A stretch of DNA of 64,000 nucleotides, from contig CM073197.1 in NCBI GenBank assembly GCA_037042915.1, forward strand, positions 3,410,001 to 3,474,000, in the 5' to 3' direction. The stretch is from Auricularia sp. M13 (lineage: Eukaryota; Basidiomycota; Agaricomycetes; Auriculariales; Auriculariaceae). The position numbers and the translations under genes are program-made. Shown in pieces: positions 52,167-62,849 of the stretch; positions within the stretch are counted from its first letter, which is position 1, and every line of letters begins with the position of its first letter. The notes under the pieces were generated by a model, which was not told the origin of the DNA, searched no databases, and was given only the letters and a program-made list of their open reading frames with translations.

Positions 52167-53473
52167 ATGGCGTTTCTCGTCGGTGAGCGGCTGACGTAGT
52201 GCCTGGCGAAAAATCCGCTAATCCCCATGCAGACGACAATACGAATGAGTTAGTCCGCAATCTCTGGCCGGACCACTTCAAACGTCTCGCCAAAGACCCC
52301 GTCGACTACACCGAATGCGCGTTCTGGCAGGCCGTGCCATGCAACAAGGTCGAACTTTCCGAGTGGCTTCAAATCGTGCGGAACCCCATTCAGACCGACC
52401 GCTCTCGCCCGTATATCGTCACGCACGTGCCAGACGTCGAGGATGGCGCGGAAGATGGAGCAGAATTGTACGAAGTCGGTGTTCGGTTCACCGGCTTCCT
52501 GGAACGTTTCAATCTGGGGACGCTCGGTAACTGGGACGGGTAAGTTGATCGCCAGTAGCATTCGTGCACTTCATTAACCGCTTATACCTGTACAGAAAGG
52601 AGCAAGGAGCCGTCAAAGCCGTGCAGACGCTTGTACTATCGGGAGGCGGCTATGCGCGCGAATGGAACGCGACTCTTCGCGCTTTAAACCGCCTTGGCGA
52701 GGTCGTCGTGAAGATGGCGAAGCCGAGCGAGGATTACGTCCCAATCTTCGACGTGGACAACGGCGGTGACGTTTACATGCAACGCAGAGTGTTCGCCAAA
52801 GTGAGTTCGCGTCGCAACGCCTCAGCGATCACCGCTAATACAGATAGGCCAACGCGGAAAGCGAATTCAACATCCCTTCAGATGTTGCCCACCGTGGACC
52901 CGAGCTCCGCGCGGTGCAGAATACGTGGCACTTGAACGACAAGATGGAATTTGGCGAAATGGCCCGCAACGGTCTCGTGAAGCACGCGACCAGCATCGTC
53001 TTTCAAGCCGGCCATTTCGTCGACGTTACCGCCTTCAGAGAGGTGGTGGTATCCAAGACTGGACGCGTCCGTGTCCATTTCCGTCCCGAGCGTATTGTAC
53101 TCATCAGCAAGGAAGGCCAGAAGAAGGTCAGTAAGACGCGCCCTTCGCGATCTACTTCGAGTAACAATGCATCGCGCAGGGTCGACCGCAGAAGGGCAAA
53201 GTCATCAGGATTGTAAAGCGACCTTCGGCACACGTTCCCCTCGCAAGCTACTTCGACGAGGCCGAAGCCGCGACCGACGCGCTCATGATAGGCATGACAG
53301 CCGAAGCGGCGACCTCGCGGTCTTCATCTCATCCTCTACTTCCAAGCCGCTTCAACGAAGACGATGACACTAGCAAGATCGGAATGCCTGGCACCCCCGA
53401 ACCTTCGGAGCAGACGGAGGAGATGCACGAGCACGACGAGGACGTATACGAATCCGAAGATATGATGGAGTAA
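52167..53473 (+). CDS. Hypothetical protein with acidic tail
   Basis: Exons 52167-52182, 52233-52539, 52596-52800, 52848-53126 and 53180-53473 (introns 47-56 bases) give 366 residues. The first exon is only 16 bases (MAFLV plus one base). The body has DDNTNELVRNLWPDHFKRLA, SRPYIVTHVPDVEDG, LYEVGVRFTGFLERFNLGTL, VYMQRRVFAK, NTWHLNDKMEFGEMARNG and the strand-rich VDVTAFREVVVSKTGRVRVH. The end is basic (RPQKGKVIRIVKRP), then Ser/Glu/Asp-rich to EDMME. No known domain. It is the one of only two plus-strand genes in the cluster and shares a promoter region with family A copy 4. Confidence 0.75.
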
Positions 53474-53685
53474 GTCGATAGTACGATTGGGACTGCTAAT
53501 ATGGACATTACAACGCGCGTACAACGAGCAAACGAGCCAATATACTGTACATGCATGAACTTCGCGTTAGCTACTGGCGCAGGACGCTGCAAAGCGAATC
53601 TATCAGTACGATGGCGAATGGTCACGGCTGCGCGAACGTACGTGACCAGTAGATCGCGTACAAGATCAGAGTCAGAGTTGCAGAC

Positions 53686-54179
53686 GTGAGTGACGGAGCT
53701 TGTATGGTCCGCGCCACAGTGCTTCACGACGAGAACGTCGCCCTTCCAGGTGCAGTCTCCGTTCGATGCAGTCGAAAGAAAGGTGTTCAGCGCCCGGTCT
53801 CCGTCTTGGGGCTGAGTAAAGACAGTGAAAGCGCAACGTGTCGCATATCTGCCGGCCACGTCGGGTTCTAGAGCGTAAGTGCGCCTCTGCCACGTGCCGT
53901 AGCAAATACGGTCCCTGTCGTGAGACGTGGTTGGGGTCATCCAGTGGTTGACCATGAGATGGCGCAACTCGATGCGGCCGACCACGTCGAAGTCGACCGC
54001 GAGTGAAACGGCGTGGAGCTGAGTGCAACCGGCGCCGACGAAGAATGCGCGGTACAGCGCGGGATAGGCCTGGCGTGGATGAGATAAAGGCGAACGGAAA
54101 AAAGAAATGTTGAATGCGCTCTTACGGGCTTGCGGTGCGTGATTTCGCGCTCCACGGTAAGGACTCTATCGTCGTCCAT
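53686..54179 (-). CDS. Family B copy 1, hypothetical protein
   Basis: Exons 54179-54126 and 54069-53686 are firm (56-base intron); a last exon below 53686 is likely but was not resolved. Content: MDDDRVLTVEREITHRKP, ALYRAFFVGAGCTQLHAVSL, VDFDVVGRIELRHLMVNHWM, ALNTFLSTA…CTWKGDVLVVKHC. The W-x-GDVLV-x-(K/G) strand with an LN-x box about 20 residues earlier is shared with the gene at 56951-57605 and recalls a widespread basidiomycete family (…W-x-GNVLVM-K…) of unknown function. Convergent with the preceding plus-strand gene. Confidence 0.6.
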
Positions 54180-54280
54180 GGTAGCGCTCGCGAACAACAC
54201 TGGGAGAGTAAGGGAGGGCGCGTTCATTATTCTCGAGCTAAGCGACACAAGGACCCGAGCCTATATACAGGGCAAGGAAT

Positions 54281-55286
54281 TCAATCAAGCTCAAGGGGCA
54301 ACGTCCAAGCCACCCAACTTGCACTAGGCCCGATACCGTCAGCATAACCGGTCACTAACGAGCACGAAGGCCTACGCACATAGAAACTATGGTCACATTC
54401 CACGTTGCCACACTCGAAGGGCGCGGTCCAATACTTGAAGGGCGGTACAGCCGGCGAGGGGAGAAACGCGTAAGGGACGTCGAGTGGAGCCGACAAGCAC
54501 GTCTTCGGCTTCCACGACGCTGCGTAAGAGAGACGGGCAGCTGGTGCGGCATGGCTCTGTGAAGTCCAAGTTCGAGAAGTAGAAGGAGAACCCGCGGCGT
54601 TCGTACTTGTTGATGATCTTCTTCGGCGTGTTGGAGTGGGAATACGACTCGAAGGCGAACGTAAGGTCGGGGAACATGACGAGGAGGTGGGTAGGCGTGA
54701 GGAGGTTCATGACGTGCGTGGAATGGAAACCGCTGACAGCGTCGATGGCGTAATCCGTGCTGCTATGCAGAACGTCGACTTGGGTCTTGAGCTGGTGGTT
54801 ATACCACGCGGTGACGCGATCGATACAGCGCATGGGGGAGTCCTTGTAGGGCGCGGTGCCGCCGTGGAACTCCTTGATCATCACGTATCCAGCGACGCGC
54901 AGGGCTTGCTCAACAACCTGCGCGATGCGGTATCAAAAGATGCCGCCAGGATGAAGTAACGAATTGCGTACCATGCCGGGAAGACCGTACGGGCACGCAA
55001 TATCCATGTCCTTTGCGTGCCAGTCGACGGGGTCGAGTATAAACGCGACCAACCAGGAGCCCGTAACGCCAGCGTTCGCGAAATTCAGAGCGTCGAAGAT
55101 GGCGCCGGGGTCGGGGAAGTACTTCCTCATCTTCTCGTAGACGCGGACTTGTAGTTCGACGATCATCGCGGCGAAACGAGGGGTCATGGTCGTCGAGGTC
55201 TTCTGCGCGGTGCAAATATCGATAATAAGGTCGCGATTGGAAACCCTGACAGTGAACGGGGTCGTCAATAACGGCGACTGAGACAT
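54281..55286 (-). CDS. Family C copy 1, nucleotidyltransferase-like, likely frameshifted
   Basis: Exons 55286-54972 and 54917 onward join in phase through a 54-base intron. The region FANAGVTGSWLVAFILD followed by KDMDIACPYGLPGM and VVEQALRVAGYVMIKEF has the G-S…D-x-D-I arrangement of nucleotidyltransferase-fold proteins. A typical second half follows: FHSTHVMNLLTPTHLLVMFP, KYERRGFSFYFSN. Near 54503 the frame slips by one base; the true C-terminus (CLSAPLDVPY, FECGNVECDHSFYV) matches family C copy 2 (CVLPLDYAE, CKVIGCPHKHD) in the next frame and ends at 54281. Related fungal proteins are very numerous and uncharacterised. Confidence 0.6.
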
Positions 55287-55608
55287 ATCCTGGGCAGCTT
55301 ACTTCGCGAAGTCAAAGCTAGGGTCGCGACACGGGGCGGAGGGTCGATTGCGGCTGAACGGGGTGATGTGCGTGTAAAGCTGCACCCATTCGGGGTGAGA
55401 GCGCGCGGCGGACAGCATGCCTCACGATTCGGGGAGAAAGCACGCGAAGAGGACAGACAGAAAGAGCGGGATGGACCTTATACGTGCGGGCGCCGAACTT
55501 TGTTGTACAGGCGGGCACGATCGAGGCTCCGGGATCAGGCAACATGAACCGGAACATTGTAGACGGGGAGAAAAGCAGCGCAGGAATTTGCCTGAGATAA
55601 AAGGATGT

Positions 55609-56588
55609 TCATACATCGAGTGCATACTGGCCAGCACGCGCGAGAACGCACATAGAGCGAGTGTGATAGTGACACTGCTCGAGGTGCGTCTCGTTGTCTT
55701 CTCGACCATGACGTGCTAACCATAGCTCAGCGAGTACGAGGTCACGTTCGGCAAGATGCTCGGGCGGGATGGCAGGCATGTCACGGCGCGGGAAGGAAAG
55801 CTTGTGGGTGGCGTCCCAACAGTTCGCCATAATCGTCTGCGTAAAATAGGTTTAGTAAAATTCCGGGATTGGCGAACATTTCATACACCAACCGGACGAC
55901 CTTGCTCGTCGACTTTGCGAGGAGACGAGCACAGTATAGGTCGGTTACGATTAACGGGCCCGGCTATGTATGCGTCAGAAACAAGGCGCGAGGCTGAAGC
56001 AAAATGCATACCAAGCGGCGAGCCCGAGAAATGTTGACGCAGCTCCTCAGCAAAATCATGCACCTTTCGCTCCAGTGCGCGTATATAGACAGTCCACTTG
56101 GTAAGTTCGCCCTGGTCGTCACGAAGAAGGACCACTCGCTCGACGACGGCGACGATCCAGATGGTAACCGCTGCGCGCATAGACACGTCGGGGATAGGAG
56201 CGCTGAGGATACTGACGAGGGATTCGGCGCCGGAGGGTTGCGACAGCGTCAAGAGCGAAAGGGTAGATGGGAGGCACATCATCGAATATGTAAAGGCGGC
56301 GTCGTCCGAGTGCCGTTGGAAGAAGTGGATGCGCCTGAGTAACAATCAGTGCGAAACGTGGTCAAGACGCAAGAATGAATCGCACTCGTTCAGCGCGGCG
56401 TTGTCCTTAACCCACTGTGCAGCCTTTGGTTCACCCGCGACTGGGAGAAGCTTGGCGAGGGCGTTCCAAGCAAGCGTGCTGAAAGGGGGAAAGGCCATGT
56501 ATTGTGGGCGCGTCGAGAAGCCCGGTACGGCCGAGCGATGGTGGTCCATCACGGAATAGCGTGGCAGGATACGAGCCCCGTCGTCCAT
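55609..56588 (-). CDS. Family A copy 5, OB-fold-like hypothetical protein
   Basis: Exons 56588-56386, 56334-56012, 55963-55887 and 55836-55609 (introns 51, 48 and 50 bases) give 276 residues. Boxes: AAQWVKDNAALNERIHFFQR, AFTYSMMCLPSTL, AAVTIWIVAVVERVVLL, the short variable exon (AGPVNRNRPILCSSPRKVDE), and CWDATHKLSFPRRDM, RDLVLAELWLARH, YHTRSMCVLARA. All intron phases equal those of copy 2, which argues for duplication of a spliced genomic copy rather than retroposition. Confidence 0.78.
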
Positions 56589-56950
56589 GGCTGGGAGCAA
56601 GAAGAGGCGCGGGCCTCGAATCGCTGACGAACGGAATCTTATTCGACCAAGGCGACTTCAGCAACACCGCGATAACCAATTCCATGGAGTCGAGCCGCGC
56701 CGTAGTATCAGATGCGCTCTGCCGAGTGGGAGTGCGTCGGTCTTCATATCTAGGGACCACATGTACCAGTGCGTTACGAAGGAGGATCTTAGTTGGGAGT
56801 CGGGTGGTGCTGGCGAAATTTGACGACGGCCGGTAGCTCCGACTGCAAAAACAATACAAACGAGTATATTCGGCTACATATTCGACAGTCCTCATCAGCA
56901 TCGTGAGCGTATCATAGAAATACAAGTACAAGTTAAACAATCTGTCCATG

Positions 56951-57605
56951 CTACATCTGAACAGTCATCGTCGGCGCAATACTGCAGTCTCTGGCGTCGG
57001 CTAAAGCACATTGGATAATGGACGCCAGTCGCATGTGCAGGCTAACAAAGAAGAAGCTGGGTCCACGCCCGAGTACCAATACGTCACCTCTCCAGGCCCC
57101 GGCGGGTTGTGCGTCGTGATGAATGGAGCGATTGAGAGGTAACGTCGATGACCCAGCGACGCGGAACGCGCGAATTCCGAATTCATGACCGTCGTGCTCG
57201 ACCATGACGTCGGTGTGAAGAACGGGACCACGTAGGAACGGCGTGATATGCTCCTCCAGCACGCTCACATAGGGAGGAGAATGCGTGAGAACAAAGTCGA
57301 CAGCAACCGTAACTTGCTGAGGGCTGCCGTTCGCGGGAATGAAGATCGCTTCCACGTGCCGTCTGACTATCAGGGTGGAGTCGCGATCCTGTGCATACGC
57401 GTTAGCGGCAAATCCGGAGGGCACGATGCTGAATGCAGACCCTCATTATTTCACGAGCCATCTCCATGCGCGCGGGCGACGGAATAGAAGTGCTGCGCGC
57501 ATATCGCTCGTAAGGCGGCGGCGATGGGGCACGACCAAGCCTCTCGGACGAATCGTCCGCGGGGGCGTGAGCGTTCAAACGGGGGGTGGTAAAATTGGGA
57601 GGCAT
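56951..57605 (-). CDS. Family B copy 2, hypothetical protein
   Basis: Exons 57605-57441 and 57388-56951 (52-base intron with GCTAAC branch site) give 200 residues. The N-terminus is MPPNFTTPRLNAHAPADDSS and Pro/Ser-rich; exon 2 has RHVEAIFIPANGSPQQVTVA, VDFVLTHSPPYVSVLEEHIT, VLHTDVMVEHDGHEFGIRAF and LPLNRSI…AWRGDVLVLGRG. The last box is shared with family B copy 1. The protein appears complete; the function is unknown. Confidence 0.68.
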
Positions 57606-58087
57606 GAAGGTGCAACAGTTAACGTGCGCTCAGGGCCTTTAGCCTAAATGGAGCACGTCTGGACCGCCAGCCGGAACTTCACTTAAGCTCGAGGGCAGGT
57701 ACGTACCGTGCAGACGACCGTCCCTCAATGGCGGCCGTCTGATCTCATCCGCGCTGATTAAATACCGCGCGCATGGTCTAAGTTAGCTCAGCGACGACAA
57801 TCCGGAGGAAGGCTGCGGCAAGTATCTCAGAATTGCGGACTGCAAATAACGGAAGATAACATGTGGCAGTGCAACGTGCTCATGGCATCATTCCCACGTG
57901 CTTCGTCTTGCGAAGCATGACGCAGATATGTCGAACGCCGCCATGGAATGCGATGGATTCTGCAGTCGAAATACATCGAACATCATGGATAGTGCGGCCG
58001 TAATTACCATCCGGACGGACATAACGCTCGCCGTTTACGCCGCGTTTTCTTCGGAAGTAAATTAATCTGTCTAACTGGGTTCTGCGC
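57606..58087. other. Divergent spacer between family B copy 2 and family C copy 2
   Basis: 482 bases. A minus-strand frame of 69 codons (58089-57880) ends in MLRKTKHVGMMP; it has no neighbours to splice to and is probably chance. No heat-shock array or TATA box is obvious. Confidence 0.4.
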
Positions 58088-59413
58088 ATGTCCGCGGACG
58101 CATGCGCTCGTGTCTCGGACCTGCCTATCTCGGACGATAAAATGCCGGGGGAGGGTGGCGACCCGGCTGACCATTCTTTGCCCCCGCAATCGAGGTGCTG
58201 CCTGTCTCACCGTACAATGTCGACCGTCGAGCACACCGGTGATACAGCCATGGAATTGGACGTGGCCATGCCGTGTGTAGCGCCCCGCGCGATATCGGAC
58301 TTCGCATTGACTGATTGACAGATTCGGTCTCCATTCTTCCGTCGACACCGCATCGGAGGAAGACCGCCTTAGCCGCTACGGCCGCTTCATGTACGCACTA
58401 GCCAGCCGTCCCGTATAACCGTTCACACCTCGCCGCCAGCGCCAATAATGGCCGTATCTGTGACGACGTCTGGTTGCACATCATATCCAAGCTCAACTTC
58501 AGCGAGCTCGCCACCCTCCGTGCCGTTAGCAAGGGTCTCAAGCGCATGGTCCCTATGGAGCTTCGTCTTCGTCTGCTCCTGCTGGTCACCAACTACGTCG
58601 GCACCATGGACCGCGCCAAGATCGTCCGCGAGTTCATGGACCTCACCCACTCCGTCATCGCCGGCGGAGAAGGTCTAGACGTCGTCCAAGCCATGAAGGA
58701 ACGCGCGAACAGTCTTGACATCTTCACGCCATTGGGCCTCCACCAGGTACGCATCGCGCGCGGCTTGCAAGTTGACGCAGCATTGACCGTTCATAGTTTT
58801 TCATCAACCTATTCGTCGGTTGGGGCGCCAAAGTCATGCCGTTCATCGCGGGGGCGCCGCTTCCCGGCGTGTACGCGCACCTGCCGCAGCGCATGGACAC
58901 TCGCTCTATTACTTGCATGGAGCTCAACGGGCGCCGCATCCACATAATCGAGAGCGTCACGCCCATGGCAATGCACGCGGTGCTGGACGGGTGGACTTCG
59001 GCGGGACTCAACGTCCTAACGGCGCGCTTCTTCGTGATCTCGTTCCCCCATCTTACTCGCGAGAACGTATGGACGCCTCTCTTGTCGAGCCGTGGGCAAT
59101 GATGCTTACGACGACGCAGATCGCGCTCTTCAACGGTCTGGCCATGGACGGTTATCGCAGCGTCAACGACACGGCATTGACCAAGTACGACAGGCGCGGC
59201 ATTCAACACTTCGACACGACCATCTACGGCGATTTCGGCACTAAATGCTTGTCGGACTGGTGGACCATTCACAAGACGGATCGCATTTGCGTCCTGCCCC
59301 TGGACTACGCGGAGACGGGCAGCCCGCCCGAGTTCGGGCACGAGCTGCGCTGGCGCGTCGGGGCGACCTGCAAGGTCATTGGCTGCCCGCACAAGCACGA
59401 TGGTGCGCGTTGA
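58088..59413 (+). CDS. Family C copy 2: F-box plus nucleotidyltransferase-like protein
   Basis: Exons 58088-58272, 58322-58390, 58440-58746, 58797-59066 and 59120-59413 (introns 49-53 bases) give 374 residues; internal ATGs downstream of 58088 are alternative starts. After a short acidic lead, ICDDVWLHIISKLNFSELAT followed by LRAVSKGLKRM is an F-box (binds Skp1 in SCF ubiquitin ligases). Then DLTHSVIAGGEG…NSLDIFTP parallels the G-S…D-I core of family C copy 1, followed by VYAHLPQRMDTRS, MAMHAVLDGWTSAGLNVLTA, KYDRRGIQHFDTT and CKVIGCPHKHDGAR. Unlike copy 1 it is intact. On the plus strand, convergent with the Helitron helicase gene. Confidence 0.75.
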
Positions 59414-59699
59414 AGTCAGCAGCCGATGCAGTATACTAACGCGCGATGCAGAAGAGGAGGTAGACGAGGTCACTTGGCTTAAAGGACTCCGTTCGTCGCC
59501 TTCCACTTGAACATTCCGTACATCCCGTATCGCGGACAATATCGCGATTAAACATCTCGGCTTTACGACTAACGAACATTCCCTCCCTTATCTTCTTGTA
59601 TCGAACGTGTCGACGGTGGCTGCGCGCCGTCTGTACTATAACTATCTCCTCCACTATACATACGTCTTTGCAGACACAACGTCGGTACAAAGTGATCTG

Positions 59700-62600
59700 C
59701 TAAAGCGCGACCATCAAGTTATAGAAATCAGACGCGATCCACCTCTTCATGGTGCGGACGGTCAATGCATGTAAACGCGCCATCTCACGCTGCGTACTTG
59801 GTGTCTGTGACCGACGGATATGCTGCGCAGGAAATGCACGCAGTATAGCCATGTTGGACAACTTAACGACACGCGACAACATAACATACGTAGATTGGAT
59901 GCATCGAGCTGTGCTCTGCAGGTCAAGAATGGCGTACTGCATCGTACGTCCTTGACTTTTGTAATCCGTGAATGCGTATGCTGGGATCAAGGGTAGCTGA
60001 GTTCGCGTCACACCTTGACCATCGCGCCCAACTTTGAAATACCGTTTCTGCGGAAATATTGGTACCACGCCGGGCTCGTAACCTGGATAGGAAAGACTAC
60101 AGCCAGGGATACGGACCATCGCACATAGAGCGACGCGATCTCCGTGTTCACTCAAGTCGTATGTCACATCCACGAGCTCACCCTCTGCACCATTTACGAC
60201 CCCAGACGTTGTAACAATGTTATCCAAGATCATAACTTTCATGCCCTTACACAAAGGGATGGATCCCAATCTGTCCTTCGTCACAGAAGAGCTTACGGTA
60301 CGCAGAGCAAGCTCCAATCGGCGACTCACGGCTTGACCGAGCATAGTATCTCGCGCGACGTATTGATGCAAAACCTGGCCCGTCCTCGCGGCATGCCTAC
60401 GCGTGGCCTCCATATTCCACTCATCGCGTACAGCTTTGTCGGCCGTAATCAAGGGCGCGTCTTGAAACTCAGGACCGAGCACACAACGGGACATCAACCG
60501 GCTGCACAACACTTCGACATCCCCAGTGGTTGCGTTGCCGTCGCCGACGCGCTGCACTAGAGCTCCATACCGCGGATCTAATCTATGACGAAAATTCTCC
60601 GTCAACGTCACAACACGGTCTACGAACGACCACAAGCCCTGGCCATGCGCCTTCAACTGTCCACTTTTCTTCGGGGCAGCCGTACGAGTATATGAATCGG
60701 TGAGTGCTGCTTTCTCCAACCACAGATGATTATCCAGCACGGGGGGCAATTGACGAACGTCTCCCAGGAAAATTACATTCAGGCCTCCGAAAGGTTCGTC
60801 CGAGCCTGTGATCTGACCTAGCCTTTCGCTAATGCGGGACAAGAGCTTCGCTCCAATCATAGACACCTCGTCTATGATGAGATACTTCACTCCAGCCCAT
60901 TCAGACTGCAACTCGGAGAGTGCGTTCAAGCTGTTTTTGGTGTTGAAATGCAAGCGAAGCATGTAATGTAAAGTTTCTGCACTGATCAGATACGCTGAAC
61001 AACCCGTAGGGCCCCCTTTCCGCAGACGTCGTCGCGCACCAACGCGCGCGAAGAACTCTTCGATGCCTCGTATGACGTAACTTTTACCAGTACCACCTGC
61101 GCCAGTAACTAACATGAGCAACTGCTCAGGATCTCCGGAGATCAAATGCTCCGCCACCGTTCCAACTGCCGCAGACTGCTCGCGATTCAAGCGAAAGTCG
61201 CGAATCACGCCTTTGACGACGTCGGGATCGCGGTAAGCCGGATGGTCAGCCTGGTAAAAGAGGGGTCGAATTGACTCTCCGTCGTTCCGAGGACCGTCGT
61301 ACAAGAGATGCACATCGCGTTCTGGCATTTCGGAACTAGCAACGCGGTCATCGATCCCGGACGGAGCGTCCTCCGACGCCGACAAGTCTACTCGCTGCGC
61401 CCTTCGAAAGTTCTCAGTAACTCTCGCTAGCTTCCTGTGATGAGCGTCGGCCTCCGCGGTGGCCAAGGCCGCAAAATCATGCGATGCGCCAGACGAAGGG
61501 ACGTCAAATACACTGGATTTAAAAGCTTTCGCTACCGCCCGCTGTGCACTGATAGAGTTGAAGGACTGGGCCATTACCGCAGACGGATTCTTGGGAGAAT
61601 CATCGTCAGATGCTCCCTGTCGAGCCAGCTCCTCGGCCACAGCAGGCATCGAAGCGTGCAGCCAGTCCCAGTGCGTCTCATCGGCCTGATCTCGATTGTT
61701 CATCTGAGCTATGGATCTCATGACCTGGTGTTCACTAATTAAATCATGACGAATGGCACCGCGTTTACGCATCTCAGTGTACGCGTCGCGCGCGTCTTTG
61801 CATTCAAACATCGCGGCCAGATTGGACATGATTTCTACCGAGCGCGAGTGAAAGCGATATTTCTCAAATGCCGTCGACCAAGACTCGCTCGGTCCGCGTA
61901 GGTCAGCCAGAGATCTCCAAGGTTTAAATAATATAAGCATGGCTCTACAATAAGCTTCGTACTCATCAGCGCGATCACCACGCGGTAACGTCGGTCCCAA
62001 CACCACTGGCACGACGGGTTTCTCACGAACGCAAAGCAGATGCGTCTCATGCTGTGGATGCTGATCGAGGAAATACGCTCTCGGGCTGGTTCGCGAGGTC
62101 TTTCGCGCTCTCTTCCCTAGACGAACCTTCTCACGGTCAACGGGCATCTTGTTCAAGGTGTTAACGAACCAATACAGCGGGACATCCGCGTACCCATGTG
62201 CGCGATACACGTAATCATCAACCTGACTCGAAACCTGGACCTTGCGACGGTGAGGCGCCATATCTATCATAACGTCGTCTTCCACGTCGTCGCAAAGATC
62301 AGGTTCGTCATCCCGAGCATGATCTACGGAGGACAACCCTTCGGACGATTCTTGCCTCTTGACCCACGCATGAAAACTTCCCCAGTACAGAGTCTGGAAG
62401 GAATGCGACGAGTAGTGATCAAAGGCATTCGTGGCCAACAAGTAAAGTGCGCTCTGCTGTCCACTCAACTCCATCTCAGACATCAGCGCGTTACAAGCCC
62501 TATTGAGGAACTTTCTAGAACGTTCGATGCCTGCTCGAGCAACATCACGCTCGGTATTATCCAACGCAGCGTCGCCTTCGATCCCCCCCTCGGCAGCCTG

Positions 62601-62849
62601 GATGGTCTCCAGTACACGTTGCAGAGCCGCAAAAACTGTGTGCGTGGGAAGATTGTTCTTGGTGATATAATCCGTAGCATAGTGTATCAACGCCTGCGCA
62701 CCGGGACCCGAACCGATGAACTTACAATCAGAATTACACCTTGTGCAAGCTGTAACCGTACGATTATGCTGATTAACCCAAGGATGCCATCGACGGTGAA
62801 GAATGGAACCAGTCTCAGCGTCGAGCTCTGTTGCAGCGCGTTGAACCAT
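59700..62849 (-). CDS. Helitron PIF1-like helicase part of RepHel
   Basis: Open frame of 1049 codons. The first 90 residues finish the linker typical of Helitron proteins (TGSILHRRWHPWVNQHN, ACTRCNSDCKFIGSGPGAQA, YATDYITKNN). The helicase follows: Walker A GAGGTGKS (near 61081-61105), Walker B YLIIDEVSMIGAK (near 60860-60890), GDVRQLPPV, TLTENFRHR, and the C-terminal YKSQGRTMQYAILDLQST and VMLSRV boxes. PIF1-type helicases unwind 5' to 3' and in Helitrons serve strand displacement. All core motifs look intact. The ATG at 62849 is internal; the protein is really the continuation of the Rep frame. Confidence 0.93.
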   Translation of the reverse strand: MVQRAATELDAETGSILHRRWHPWVNQHNRTVTACTRCNSDCKFIGSGPGAQALIHYATDYITKNNLPTHTVFAALQRVLETIQAAEGGIEGDAALDNTERDVARAGIERSRKFLNRACNALMSEMELSGQQSALYLLATNAFDHYSSHSFQTLYWGSFHAWVKRQESSEGLSSVDHARDDEPDLCDDVEDDVMIDMAPHRRKVQVSSQVDDYVYRAHGYADVPLYWFVNTLNKMPVDREKVRLGKRARKTSRTSPRAYFLDQHPQHETHLLCVREKPVVPVVLGPTLPRGDRADEYEAYCRAMLILFKPWRSLADLRGPSESWSTAFEKYRFHSRSVEIMSNLAAMFECKDARDAYTEMRKRGAIRHDLISEHQVMRSIAQMNNRDQADETHWDWLHASMPAVAEELARQGASDDDSPKNPSAVMAQSFNSISAQRAVAKAFKSSVFDVPSSGASHDFAALATAEADAHHRKLARVTENFRRAQRVDLSASEDAPSGIDDRVASSEMPERDVHLLYDGPRNDGESIRPLFYQADHPAYRDPDVVKGVIRDFRLNREQSAAVGTVAEHLISGDPEQLLMLVTGAGGTGKSYVIRGIEEFFARVGARRRLRKGGPTGCSAYLISAETLHYMLRLHFNTKNSLNALSELQSEWAGVKYLIIDEVSMIGAKLLSRISERLGQITGSDEPFGGLNVIFLGDVRQLPPVLDNHLWLEKAALTDSYTRTAAPKKSGQLKAHGQGLWSFVDRVVTLTENFRHRLDPRYGALVQRVGDGNATTGDVEVLCSRLMSRCVLGPEFQDAPLITADKAVRDEWNMEATRRHAARTGQVLHQYVARDTMLGQAVSRRLELALRTVSSSVTKDRLGSIPLCKGMKVMILDNIVTTSGVVNGAEGELVDVTYDLSEHGDRVALCAMVRIPGCSLSYPGYEPGVVPIFPQKRYFKVGRDGQGVTRTQLPLIPAYAFTDYKSQGRTMQYAILDLQSTARCIQSTYVMLSRVVKLSNMAILRAFPAQHIRRSQTPSTQREMARLHALTVRTMKRWIASDFYNLMVAL

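Noticed and set aside
57880-58089. Minus-strand 69-codon frame starting MRRTQLDRL
   Set aside because: No motif, no splice partner and its ATG overlaps the start of the F-box gene on the other strand.
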